A DNA stretch of 64,000 nucleotides from Pseudobythopirellula maris (GTDB taxonomy: Bacteria; Planctomycetota; Planctomycetia; Pirellulales; Lacipirellulaceae): positions 1-64,000 of the forward strand of contig NZ_SJPQ01000006.1 of assembly GCF_007859945.1 (NCBI RefSeq). Direction: 5' to 3'. The stretch's first letter is position 1, and the number at the start of each line of letters is the position of its first letter. Under the pieces are notes generated by a model. It saw only the letters and a list, made by a program, of their open reading frames with translations. It had not been told where the DNA came from and did no database searches. A program made the position numbers and the translations under genes. Shown here one piece after another: positions 1-7,932 of this stretch.

Positions 1-67
1 GAACCCAGGGCTTCATCCGTCGCCACTGGTGATCCGTCAAGTCGGTTGGGTAGGGCTTCCTGCTCAT
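1..67 (-). CDS. IS5-family transposase, N-terminal fragment (partial at window edge)
   Basis: Only the first 22 codons are in the window. They start at ATG 67 and run leftwards off the edge. The peptide begins MSRKPYPTDLTDHQW, which matches the N-terminal signature (YPSDLTDxQW) of IS5-family transposases with a DUF4096-type N-terminus. The DDE catalytic part would lie outside. Recognition rests on this short but characteristic motif. It fits the abrupt truncation of the neighbouring gene just upstream. Whether the element is intact or active cannot be judged here. Confidence 0.6.
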   Translation of the reverse strand, partial: MSRKPYPTDLTDHQWRRMKPWV

Positions 68-123
68 ACCGCGGAGGGTAGTGACTGCGGCGAATCACTC
101 ATATAGCAGTTATTGGACAACCT
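1..123 (-). mobile_element. End of an IS5-like insertion sequence (runs off the left edge)
   Basis: The minus strand from about 123 down to 1 reads as one end of an insertion sequence. It has a short leader of about 55 nt and then the start codon of a transposase. On its right the reading frame of a conserved gene stops matching its family abruptly. The junction lies in a small palindrome (121-131, CCTCTAAGAGG) containing CTAA, which fits the YTAR target duplicated by IS5-group elements. The other end lies outside the window, so neither the terminal repeat nor the target duplication can be confirmed. Confidence 0.6.
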
Positions 124-605
124 CTAAGAGGTTGCCGAATAATATTGGTTGTTATATCGGAGATGATGTCGCTGGAAATTCCATCCACGAGCAGCACTGT
201 ATCTTCAAGATCCTCGAGAAGCCCAGATTGCGCTGCTTCACTACCGCTCAACGCCTGCCAAACATCGGCAGCTGACTCGTTGCCCAACGCTCGCCCGCGA
301 GACTCACCAACGGACAGCCCCAAATGTGTTTCGTTTGGCTCTCTAAGCGTGCGTAGGAGCGCTCGAGCAGTGGTGTGATCGTCGTTTCGTATCGCATCAA
401 GAACTGTAGAGAAGAAGTCTTGAACCAATCCGACGCACTCAAGTCCCCAATCAGTCTTGAGTAATCGCAAAGCTCGTGGGTCAACGAATACGCGAATGTC
501 TTGAGAGGTGTGAACATCAACGAAATCGAGTGTCGGCTGCGTTCGGTGTAGTCGAAAATGTTCGGAAACTCGTGTCACATTTGCCTTAGAAAAGTGGAAT
601 AACAA
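99..605 (-). pseudogene. Conserved protein of unknown function, truncated by the insertion sequence
   Basis: The frame opens at TTG 605 or GTG 581. It encodes about 155 residues of a conserved bacterial protein recognised by eye from phrases such as TQPTLDFVDV, EPNETHLGLS and ISSDIISDITTNIIR. Family members continue well beyond this last motif. Here the match ends near position 128, and the frame then runs about ten codons into the insertion sequence to a stop at 99-101. The 3' part is therefore missing. No enzymatic motif is visible and no function is assigned. Base composition is clearly less G+C-rich than in the neighbours, which suggests acquired DNA. Confidence 0.6.
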
Positions 606-607
606 TA

Positions 608-613
608 ATTATA
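608..613 (-). promoter_or_regulatory. Possible -10 box of the truncated gene
   Basis: The minus strand reads a perfect TATAAT here, 2 nt before TTG 605 and about 26 nt before GTG 581. A good -35 hexamer 16-18 nt further upstream is not seen. If this is a promoter, the downstream GTG is the more likely start. Confidence 0.35.
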
Positions 614-780
614 CAGAAGCAATTCTGCCTAACCCATTAAGCAGGCGCCCCCATTGTTGCCGTAATTCCGGTTGCCCGCAAGCTTTGCCGTCTGTCGAGG
701 TGGCCGGGACGCTGCTTATGCCGACGCGGCGCCGGAGCGAATGGGCCAAACCGCCGCGGTTGCCTCATTCCCGTAAGTTC

Positions 781-900
781 GTAGGTTAGGCTGCGTCTGA
801 CGCCGATTCCTGCCGGCTCGGGCTCGTCTCGCCGTGAAACATACTTCGCGGGCCGAGATCGCCATGACGCGGAAGCTTCATCAGACACAGCCTGACCTAC
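781..900. repeat. Inverted REP-like pair, GTAGG(T)TAGGCTG...type
   Basis: The arms at 781-800 and 881-900 are inverted copies matching at 18 of 20 positions, and both begin GTAGGT when read outward in. The same sequence type recurs at 34403, 36378 and 38025. The pair occupies most of the 606-929 gap, which otherwise shows no gene. The right arm would lie inside a longer version of the downstream transporter gene, which argues for the later start at 930. Confidence 0.65.
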
Positions 901-929
901 CCGCTCCACACGCAACACACGCCAACCCC

Positions 930-1823
930 ATGGCCCACTCCCACGACCACGGCGGCGACGACTACGGCCGCGCGTTCGCCATCGGCGTGGCGCTCAACGT
1001 GGCCTACGTGCTGGTCGAGGCGGGCTACGGGCTGGCGAGCGGCTCGCTCGCGCTGTTGTCGGACGCGGGGCACAACCTCAGCGACGTGTTCGGGCTGCTC
1101 TTGGCGTGGGGGGGCCACGCGCTGGCGAAGATCCCCCCCAGCAGCCGCCGGACCTACGGCTGGCGGGGGGCGTCGGTGCTCGCCGCCCTGCTCAACGCGC
1201 TGTTGCTGCTGGCCGCCATCGGGGCGATCTGCTGGGAGGCGGTCCGGCGGTTCAGCGAGCCGGCGGCCTTGGGCGGGACGACGATCGTCGTCGTGGCGGC
1301 CGTCGGCGTGGTGATCAACACCATCACCGCGCTGCTGTTCGTCGCCGGCAGGAAGCACGACCTGAACCTGCGCGGCGCGTTCCTCCACATGGCGGCCGAC
1401 GCGGCGGTGTCGGTCGGCGTGGTGCTGGCCGGGCTGGGGATCTACGCCACGGGCTGGCACTGGATCGACCCGACCACCAGCCTGGTGATCGCGGCGGTGA
1501 TCTTCTGGAGCACGTGGGGCCTGCTCAAGGAGTCGGCCAACCTGGCGATCCAGGGCGCCCCGGAAGGGATCGACATCGACGAAGTGCGGCGGTTCTTAAA
1601 CGAACTCGACGGCGTCACCGCGGTCCACGACCTGCACGTGTGGGCGATGAGCACCCGCGAGGCGGCGCTCACCGTCCACCTGGTGAAGCCCCAGGTAGAG
1701 AACGACGACCCGCTGCTCGAGCACGCCCGCCGGGGGCTGCACGAGCGGTTCGGGATCGATCACACGACGATCCAAATCGAGCGCGGCGAGGCGTGCCGGC
1801 AGTCGCCGGACGACACGATTTAG
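930..1823 (+). CDS. Cation diffusion facilitator (CDF) family metal efflux protein
   Basis: This is a proton-coupled exporter of divalent metals such as Zn2+, Co2+ or Cd2+ in the cytoplasmic membrane. Starting at ATG 930 gives 297 residues with an N-terminal His/Asp stretch (MAHSHDHGGDD). Six membrane helices follow. The two metal-site motifs are SDAGHNLSD in helix 2 and HMAADAAVS in helix 5. A cytoplasmic alpha/beta domain with VHDLHVW closes the protein. Earlier in-frame starts at GTG 834 and ATG 864 exist, but residues between 864 and 930 are encoded by a REP-like repeat arm, so 930 is preferred. CzcD/ZitB-like length and motifs make the family certain. The metal cannot be read from sequence. 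Confidence 0.92.
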   Translation: MAHSHDHGGDDYGRAFAIGVALNVAYVLVEAGYGLASGSLALLSDAGHNLSDVFGLLLAWGGHALAKIPPSSRRTYGWRGASVLAALLNALLLLAAIGAICWEAVRRFSEPAALGGTTIVVVAAVGVVINTITALLFVAGRKHDLNLRGAFLHMAADAAVSVGVVLAGLGIYATGWHWIDPTTSLVIAAVIFWSTWGLLKESANLAIQGAPEGIDIDEVRRFLNELDGVTAVHDLHVWAMSTREAALTVHLVKPQVENDDPLLEHARRGLHERFGIDHTTIQIERGEACRQSPDDTI

Positions 1824-1905
1824 CGATCCCAGGGCGTCGCCCGGGGCTGAGCTAATTGCCGGTCTTGCAGGCCTGTTGGGCGCTCGCGGTGATCGCGTCC
1901 GGGTG

Positions 1906-1936
1906 GCCGGGGTCGCAGCGAAGCGCAGCCCCCGGC
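1906..1936. repeat. REP-like hairpin after the CDF gene
   Basis: A GCCGGGG/CCCCGGC stem encloses a second short CGC/GCG stem. It lies in the 177-nt gap between the CDF gene and the convergent small membrane gene. A weaker GC-rich hairpin at 1830-1847 directly follows the CDF stop codon. Neither has a T-run. Confidence 0.45.
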
Positions 1937-2000
1937 GAAAGACCAGATCGGCGCCATCTTGCTAAACGCTGAGGGCTACGCTTGGCGGCGATTGATCCTC

Positions 2001-2312
2001 CTAAGCCGACTGGCTGCTCTCGAGCCGCCCCGCCCTGCGGCCGCCGGCCGCCAGGAATAAGGCGCCGCCGGTCAGCATGAGCGGGACCGCTACGCCGCAG
2101 ATCGCGTCAACCGGCTCTGGACTGGGTCGATGGGGGCGGAACACGACGCCGGTGTTGGAGCCGAGACTCACGATCGTGCGCTTTCCATACCCATTGACGC
2201 TTGAGTCCAAAGTTAACCCGCTGTTGATCTTCCATTCGCAGAAGAAGAAGTGAAGAAACACGCCGGCCGTCAGCAAGGTGACGACCGCGATCAGCCTCTG
2301 AGCATTATTCAT
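2001..2312 (-). CDS. Small membrane protein of unknown function
   Basis: The 103-residue product starts at ATG 2312 (MNNAQRLIAV); an extension to 2342 lacks support. It has a hydrophobic helix near residues 5-23 and a second near 75-92 (AVPLMLTGGALFLAA), joined by a polar loop of about 50 residues that would be periplasmic. Similar small two-helix proteins are common in planctomycetes. No function is recognised. It is convergent with the CDF gene and divergent from the gene at 2462. Confidence 0.6.
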   Translation of the reverse strand: MNNAQRLIAVVTLLTAGVFLHFFFCEWKINSGLTLDSSVNGYGKRTIVSLGSNTGVVFRPHRPSPEPVDAICGVAVPLMLTGGALFLAAGGRRAGRLESSQSA

Positions 2313-2461
2313 CGTACGATCCCGCCTTGAGTAAATGAACACCGCTACCTACAGTGTGGTCGATTGGCGCCACGCCCGCCAACACCCGCTGCTGATTCTA
2401 TTCGTCTGGCGGCGAGACATCTATTGATCGGTCCTACGGTTTGTTTCTTGCTGAGAACATC

Positions 2462-3046
2462 ATGTTGAAGACTCTCGACGCAAGACTGGCTCATTTCGGC
2501 TACACCCACGAATGGCTGCGTGTCGGTGTCATCACCGAATCCGGCCTCGCCGCACAACTATCTGAGTTCGAGGCATCAGACGACAAGAACAAGGAACATT
2601 ACCGATGCGCTGCGTTCCTCCAATACATCAAGGGGCTTACAGCTGTTTCGGACTCGGTGCTCAACAGCCTCCTCGAACTAACCGACGTCGGTTCTGACGG
2701 ATGCGACCTCCGCCATAACCGCGCGATGGAATTAGTGCTCGGCGATCTTCTCACCGATCAACAGATGACGCGATTGCTCGAACGCCCCAATCTCCAAGAA
2801 CACCAATGCGTCCGGAGGGCGGTCGACAGGGCAATAATCCGGCTACGCATGCACGCGGAAGGGCTGACGGATGAGGTCTTTAGTAGCGTCTGTGATTTAA
2901 ACGACCAGGTGATGCAGCTATTAGTCTTGGACCGCCACGACCTACGCCGCAACCATCTCGAATGGATATCTCAACACGGACACAATCGCGCATTGCGGAA
3001 CCGATCGAAGACAATGCTTCAAAGCCGAAAGTTCCGCAGCGCCTGA
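2462..3046 (+). CDS. Hypothetical protein, probably helical
   Basis: ATG 2462 opens a 194-residue soluble protein (MLKTLDARLAHFGYTHEW...) with no signal peptide or membrane helix. Leu-rich, charged helices dominate and loosely recall HEAT-like repeats, but no repeat is clear. Codon use is less G+C-rich than in neighbouring genes. An in-frame TTG at 2441 is a less likely start. It stands alone, divergent from the small membrane gene. No family is recognised. Confidence 0.5.
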   Translation: MLKTLDARLAHFGYTHEWLRVGVITESGLAAQLSEFEASDDKNKEHYRCAAFLQYIKGLTAVSDSVLNSLLELTDVGSDGCDLRHNRAMELVLGDLLTDQQMTRLLERPNLQEHQCVRRAVDRAIIRLRMHAEGLTDEVFSSVCDLNDQVMQLLVLDRHDLRRNHLEWISQHGHNRALRNRSKTMLQSRKFRSA

Positions 3047-3503
3047 CATCCAGTTTCGGACTAGAAATCCTGTCAGACGACAGCGATGTAGCCGCCAAGC
3101 AATGCACGGCATTTGATAAGCCCGCCATGCATGTCCCGCCGAAGCGAGCGCACGGCGCCCGACAGAATCGACAGGGCCAGTCCCGTTCAGATCACGTCGA
3201 TCCTTTCATGATCCCGTGATCCTGTCCATTCGTCCCTAAGCGCTCTCGCGCGGGGCGGCAGGTGGCACTGCGATGTTGACGCCACTGCGGGCGTTGCCCG
3301 CAGGTTGCATCGTCCGTTACACGGGCGCTTGCACGAGCGTTTCTTGTCGCCTGCGGCGACCCAGGTTTGAAAAACCTGGGCTACCCGCTTCGAGACATAC
3401 GCATCTTGGGAAACTCCGTACTAAGTTGCATGCCCAACGCCGCCGCGTGGGCATTGCGTTCGGGCCGCAAACGCCGAAGCGTGAGAGGCGCACCCGAGGG
3501 CGA
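3047..3503. other. Convergent intergenic region with two hairpins
   Basis: No credible gene was found in this 457-nt gap. It carries a perfect 8-bp hairpin at 3285-3303 (CTGCGGGC/GCCCGCAG) and a perfect 9-bp hairpin at 3360-3380, annotated separately. Both lie between convergent genes and may act as terminators for either strand, although no T-run follows. Confidence 0.5.
3348..3388 (-). repeat. GTAG-headed REP-like double hairpin
   Basis: Read on the minus strand, the unit is GTAG, then CCCAGGTTT, a 3-nt loop and AAACCTGGG. A second short stem of GTCGCC/GGCGAC type follows. A degenerate copy with the same order lies at 48495-48540. GTAG followed by a hairpin is the layout of REP sequences. 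Confidence 0.55.
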
Positions 3504-5087
3504 CTACTCGCGCCGCCGGCGCTCGGCGAGCGCGCGGATCTCTTCGAGCTCGTCCTCCGATTTGCGTTCGAGGTTCTTCAGTTGCATCCGCATCCGCGGC
3601 ACGCCGGCGAGCTGCTTGCGGTGGCGGTCGAGGAAGTCCCAGTAGAGCGTGGTGAGCGGGCAGGCGTCGTCGCCGGTCGCTTGGTCGGGGCGGTAGCGGC
3701 AGCCGCGGCAGTAGTCGCTCATCCGGTTCACGTAAGCGCCCGAGGCGATGTACGGCTTGCTCGCCATCACGCCGCCGTCGGCGTACTGCGACATGCCGAG
3801 CGTGTTCGGCAGCTCGACCCACTCGACGGCGTCGACGTAGACGGCCAGGTACCACTCGTGGACCCGCTTCGGGTCGACGCCCCGCAGCAGGCAGTAGAGA
3901 CCCGTCACCATCAGCCGCTGGATGTGGTGGGCGTAGCCGTGCTGCAAGGTCTGGCCGATCGCCTCGCGGAGGCAATTCATCTCGGTCTCGGCGGTCCAGT
4001 AGAACCGGGGCAGTTCGCCGGTGGCGCCGAGCTCGTTGCGGTCGAGGTACCCCGGCATGTGGAGCCAGTAGACGCCGCGCACGTACTCGCGCCAGCCCAA
4101 GATCTGACGGATGAACCCCTCGACGGCGTTGAGCGGCGCGGCGCCGTCGCGGTACGCCCGCTCGGCCGCCCGGATCGCGGTGCGGGGGTCGAGCAGCTTG
4201 AGGTTCATCGCGGCCGAGACGAGCGCGTGGTAGAGAAACGGCTCGCCCGACTGCATGGCGTCTTGGTAGTCGCCGAACAGCGGCAGCCGGTGCTCGATAA
4301 AATCATCGAGCGCCCGGCGGGCGTCGGCGGGCGTGACCGGCCAGTCGAAGGTGTCGAGCTCGCCCGGGTGGTCGGCGAACCGCTCCTCGACGAGCTCGAG
4401 CACCTCGCGGGTCAACTTGTCGGGCGCGAAACTCGGCGGCGCCGGCAGGTCGGTGAGCCCCGCTTTGGGCAGCTTCTTGCGGTTCTCTTGGTCGTAGTTC
4501 CACGCGCCCCCCTCGGGCCGGTCGTCGGATCTGTCTTCGACGCCATCGTCCGACCCGCCGGCGGCCATCAGCACGCCGTGCTTGCGGCGCATCTCGCGGT
4601 AGAAGTACTCCATACGGAGTTGCTTGCGCCCCTCGGCGTGGCGGGCAAACTCCGCGGGCGTCGACAGGAAATGCCGATCCTCGAGCACTGAAAGTCTCGC
4701 CGCCGATTCGTCGACCACCCGGCGGAGCATCTGCTCGACGCGCCACTCGCCCGGCTGAACGACCACGACCCGCTCGGGCGCGAGCCGCTCGATCGCCCCG
4801 GCGAGCTCCTCGTCGAGCGAGCCGCGGTTGTCGGGATCGTCGAGCCGGCGGTAATCGACCCGCATGCCCGCCGACTCGAGGGCGTCGCGGAAGTGCCGCA
4901 TCGCGCTGAGGAAGATGGCGATCCGCGCCTTGTGGCTCCACGCGTGGGTCGACTCGGCGGCGACCTCGGCCATCCAAACGACGTCGCGCTCGGGCGAGAG
5001 ATCGTCCAGCGCGGCCGAGTCGGCGTTGAGCTGGTCGCCGAGCACGACGACGAGCCGACGGACGTGTTGGCTAGGCGGCTTCGACAC
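3504..5087 (-). CDS. Bacterial (6-4) photolyase / FeS-containing cryptochrome-photolyase
   Basis: The product is a 527-residue flavoprotein of the FeS-BCP (CryPro, PhrB-like) class, which repairs UV (6-4) photoproducts using blue light. The N-terminal Rossmann-like domain begins VVVLGDQLN. The C-terminal catalytic domain includes LGWREYVRG and NTLGMSQYADGG. The four cysteines that bind the [4Fe-4S] cluster are visible: one near residue 372 (MNCLREA) and three near 460, 463 and 477 (CRGC...DACPL). Length matches the family (about 510). It is transcribed alone. The DPRP-domain family is certain; the (6-4) substrate is inferred from the cysteines. Confidence 0.93.
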   Translation of the reverse strand: MSKPPSQHVRRLVVVLGDQLNADSAALDDLSPERDVVWMAEVAAESTHAWSHKARIAIFLSAMRHFRDALESAGMRVDYRRLDDPDNRGSLDEELAGAIERLAPERVVVVQPGEWRVEQMLRRVVDESAARLSVLEDRHFLSTPAEFARHAEGRKQLRMEYFYREMRRKHGVLMAAGGSDDGVEDRSDDRPEGGAWNYDQENRKKLPKAGLTDLPAPPSFAPDKLTREVLELVEERFADHPGELDTFDWPVTPADARRALDDFIEHRLPLFGDYQDAMQSGEPFLYHALVSAAMNLKLLDPRTAIRAAERAYRDGAAPLNAVEGFIRQILGWREYVRGVYWLHMPGYLDRNELGATGELPRFYWTAETEMNCLREAIGQTLQHGYAHHIQRLMVTGLYCLLRGVDPKRVHEWYLAVYVDAVEWVELPNTLGMSQYADGGVMASKPYIASGAYVNRMSDYCRGCRYRPDQATGDDACPLTTLYWDFLDRHRKQLAGVPRMRMQLKNLERKSEDELEEIRALAERRRRE

Positions 5088-5581
5088 GGCGAGGGGGTGT
5101 GGGGCGCGAACGGAGAAGGACGCTCAGCCGCACGCTGCGGCCAACGCCCCCTTACGATAGCCCGGCGGGCGGGGGTGACCACGGTGGGGTGGCCAAATCG
5201 GCGGGCCCGAATTCTCCCGCCCCAATCGGCCGCTTAAAACGACCCCGCCGCACGGTGCTAAAGCGAATCGTGGCGGCGGCTTACGACAAAATGCTCGGTG
5301 GCCAAGAATCGCTGCTGCGCGCGCGGCCAAGAACGATTGTCGAAATTAGGTAGAAGAGGCGTTACAAAGATAATTGGGCGCCGCAGGGGTGTGTCGCAAC
5401 GGGCCGGCGGTTCGCTTTCGCGGAGTTCCTCGCCCGATCGGCCGCTGAGCGTGCGTTTTCGAGGCGTGTTCTCGCCGCCGATCGCTCGCAAAAGTTTTCA
5501 GCGGCAACGGCGCGGAACGATTCTGAGAATTATTGGCCACTCGGCCGAGCGGCCCCGTGACGCCGCCCATCTCGCCGCGCA
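5088..5581. other. Intergenic region with no gene detected
   Basis: This 494-nt stretch lies between two minus-strand genes and should hold the photolyase promoter. No convincing coding frame, repeat or promoter pair was recognised. The central part (about 5330-5380) is somewhat richer in A+T. Confidence 0.4.
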
Positions 5582-6568
5582 TCAGTCCTGCACGACCTCG
5601 CCGCCGGCGATCGTGCTCATGGCGCCGAGCCAGGACCACTCCTCCGGGAAAACGCCGCCGTCGCCGATGTCTTCGGCGCCGTTCGGGTTCAGGCCGATCG
5701 CTCGGGCGGAGTTGTTGGTCGAGAGCGTTTGGGTGTGGCCGTCGAGGAAGACAAACTGAGCCACGCCCGGGTGGAGGCTGCCGAACATGTCGTTGTCGTC
5801 GTCCCACGGCGTGACGGCCAGGCCGTCCTCGGTGCCGCGGAGGATCGCCATGATGTTGTCGGCCGCCAGGAAGCAGGTGTCGCCTTGCTTGAAATGGCCC
5901 AGCCGTCCGTCGTCGGCGTCGAGCGGCGGAATGTGCCGCTCGCCGATCGCCAGGGTCTTCGAAAGGCCGTCGGTGACCTGACGCCCTTTGATCCGCGAGC
6001 CGCTGAAGATCGGCCCGACCTGGGTGTGGTCGAGCTTGCCCTCGAAGAACTCGGAGTCCTCCATGTTGGTGTCCTCCTCGAAGCCGGCGTTGGCGGCGTA
6101 GTCGCCCGCCACGGCGACGCCCTCGACCAATGGCTCGGCGTCGTCGTTGTCGAAGTTCCGGTCGGCCGAGGCGGGCCGGCGGCTCGGGCAGGTGTAGACC
6201 CCGATCGGCGTGCGCATCGCCACGGCGTTCTCCTCGGCGTCGACGCGGTAGTTGTCGTCGTAGGCGTCGTAGATGTTCTGCAGCTCCATGTAGGGCAGCA
6301 GGCGGTACGACCACGCCACGCCCATCGGGCCGAGCGCGTTGCGTCCCTCGGGGAAGTAGCCGTAGGTGTCGTGGTGCGTCTGAACCGCGAGGCCCATCTG
6401 CTTGAGGTTGTTCGTGCACTCGGCCCGCCGGGCCGACTCGCGGGCGGCCTGCACCGCCGGCAAGAGCAGCGCTACCAGCACGCCGATAATGGCGATCACC
6501 ACGAGCAATTCGACGAGCGTGAAACCTTGCGGGCGACGGGGAGCGCGATCTGTTGTGCGGTGGGACAT
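5582..6568 (-). CDS. DUF1559 pseudopilin-like protein
   Basis: This 328-residue protein has a type IV pilin-like leader with the cleavage/methylation motif GFTLVELLVVIAIIGVLVA near residues 15-35. A long periplasmic domain of the DUF1559 (SBP_bac_10) family follows. The planctomycete signature H-X9-DG is present (HPGVAQFVFLDG, near residues 267-278). Such proteins occur in many copies in planctomycetes and are presumed to be exported and assembled by type II/IV-pilus-like machinery; their exact role is unknown. ATG 6568 is preferred over GTG 6571. It is monocistronic, and the single copy stands apart from other pilin genes. Confidence 0.93.
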   Translation of the reverse strand: MSHRTTDRAPRRPQGFTLVELLVVIAIIGVLVALLLPAVQAARESARRAECTNNLKQMGLAVQTHHDTYGYFPEGRNALGPMGVAWSYRLLPYMELQNIYDAYDDNYRVDAEENAVAMRTPIGVYTCPSRRPASADRNFDNDDAEPLVEGVAVAGDYAANAGFEEDTNMEDSEFFEGKLDHTQVGPIFSGSRIKGRQVTDGLSKTLAIGERHIPPLDADDGRLGHFKQGDTCFLAADNIMAILRGTEDGLAVTPWDDDNDMFGSLHPGVAQFVFLDGHTQTLSTNNSARAIGLNPNGAEDIGDGGVFPEEWSWLGAMSTIAGGEVVQD

Positions 6569-6767
6569 CACAATCGGTGGGCTTGCGGGAAGGCGGGGGG
6601 CGGGGAGACACGTGTTTCAACCCGCCGTCGGCATCGTAGGCGCCGCAAAAAGCGTGACAAGGCTGCGGCGTTTTCAGAATGCGCGTTCTGTGAGACGGCT
6701 TGCCCTAGGGCGTTTGTCTAGGCTCCCTGGCGCGCGTTTCTTGCCGCCGTGCTCGCGCAGCGACCGC

Positions 6768-7826
6768 TTAGGCTCGCTCTGAGCGTGGGGCGCGCCACAG
6801 CGAGACCGCCAGACCGAGCACGACCATTGGCAGCACGTAAGCCAACATGACCGCCGCGAAGCCGCGGCCGATCTGCTCGTGGGTGGCGGCGAGCACCAAG
6901 TGCGTGGTGTAGGCGGCGTAGAGCGCCGCCATCAGGGCGCCCTCCCAGCGGGCGATAACCCGGCCGGTGAAGAAGATCGGCAGGCAGACCACGGCCGCGG
7001 CGACCATGATCGGCAGGTCGCCCCGCAGGACCCCCGCGGGCACGTTGACCCCGTCGCGTGAGACCACGCAAGCGGCGCCCTGCACGCCGAGCAGGTTGAA
7101 GAGGTTGCTGCCGACCACGTTGCCCACGGCGATGTCGCGCTCGCCGCGCACGGCGGCGATGACCGACGTCGCCAACTCGGGCAGCGAGGTGCCCGCGGCG
7201 ACGATCGTCAGCCCGATGACGACCTGCGGAACGCCCCACACGCCGGCCAAAGCGACCGCCCCGCGGACGAACAGCTCGCACCCGCCGACCAGCAGCGCAA
7301 GGCCGACGATGAGCAGGAAGCCGTGTGATGCAAGCGTGCTTAGGCCCGCTGGTTGTGCGTGGTCACTCGCATCAGACTCCACACGACCCGAACGGAACGC
7401 CGAGAGCGTGTAGACGACGAGCCCGAGGAGGAGCAGCCCGCCTTCGAGCCGCGACAGCCGCCCGTCCCACGCCATGGCGAGCACCAAGATCGACACGACG
7501 ATCATGATCGGCGCGTCTCTGCGGACGATCTGCTCCTTGACGGCCAGCGGGCAGACGAGCGCCGAGAGGCCGAGGATCAAGAGCACGTTGAGGATGTTGC
7601 TCCCTACGACGTTGCCGAGCGACAGGTCGGCTTGGCCCTTGAGCGACGCGGCGACCGAGACCACGAGCTCCGGCGCGCTGGTGCCGTAGGCGACGACCGT
7701 CAACCCGACCAACAACGGCGAGAGCCGCGCCGCCAGCGCCAGCCGCGACGCGCCGCGAACGAGCAGCTCGCCGCCGCCGACCAACAAGACCAAGCCGCCA
7801 GCCAAAGCCGCGAAAGCGGTCGTCAT
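6768..7826 (-). CDS. CaxA/YrbG-type calcium/sodium antiporter
   Basis: The product is an inner-membrane Ca2+/cation exchanger of 352 residues with about ten hydrophobic segments. Both alpha repeats of the superfamily are seen: VVAYGTSAPELVVS with GNVVGSNILN in the first half, and IVAAGTSLPELATS with GNVVGSNLFN in the second. ATG 7826 (MTTAFAALAGG) is chosen; a 20-residue upstream extension lacks family similarity. It lies 106 nt downstream of the permease gene at 7933-9171 on the same strand, so the two could be co-transcribed. The cation pair, Ca2+/Na+ or Ca2+/H+, is not resolved. Confidence 0.9.
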   Translation of the reverse strand: MTTAFAALAGGLVLLVGGGELLVRGASRLALAARLSPLLVGLTVVAYGTSAPELVVSVAASLKGQADLSLGNVVGSNILNVLLILGLSALVCPLAVKEQIVRRDAPIMIVVSILVLAMAWDGRLSRLEGGLLLLGLVVYTLSAFRSGRVESDASDHAQPAGLSTLASHGFLLIVGLALLVGGCELFVRGAVALAGVWGVPQVVIGLTIVAAGTSLPELATSVIAAVRGERDIAVGNVVGSNLFNLLGVQGAACVVSRDGVNVPAGVLRGDLPIMVAAAVVCLPIFFTGRVIARWEGALMAALYAAYTTHLVLAATHEQIGRGFAAVMLAYVLPMVVLGLAVSLWRAPRSERA

Positions 7827-7932
7827 GGAACGCGTTTCAAAGAGAGAGGGGCCCCCGCGGCGCCACGGCCCGGGGTCATGGCGCATTGTAGCGTCGCCCC
7901 GCGGAGATCAAGGGGGCGCCTGAGCCGATTCG

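Noticed and set aside
3273-4691. 472-codon plus-strand frame opposite the photolyase
   Set aside because: It is a shadow; the minus-strand photolyase has all family motifs.
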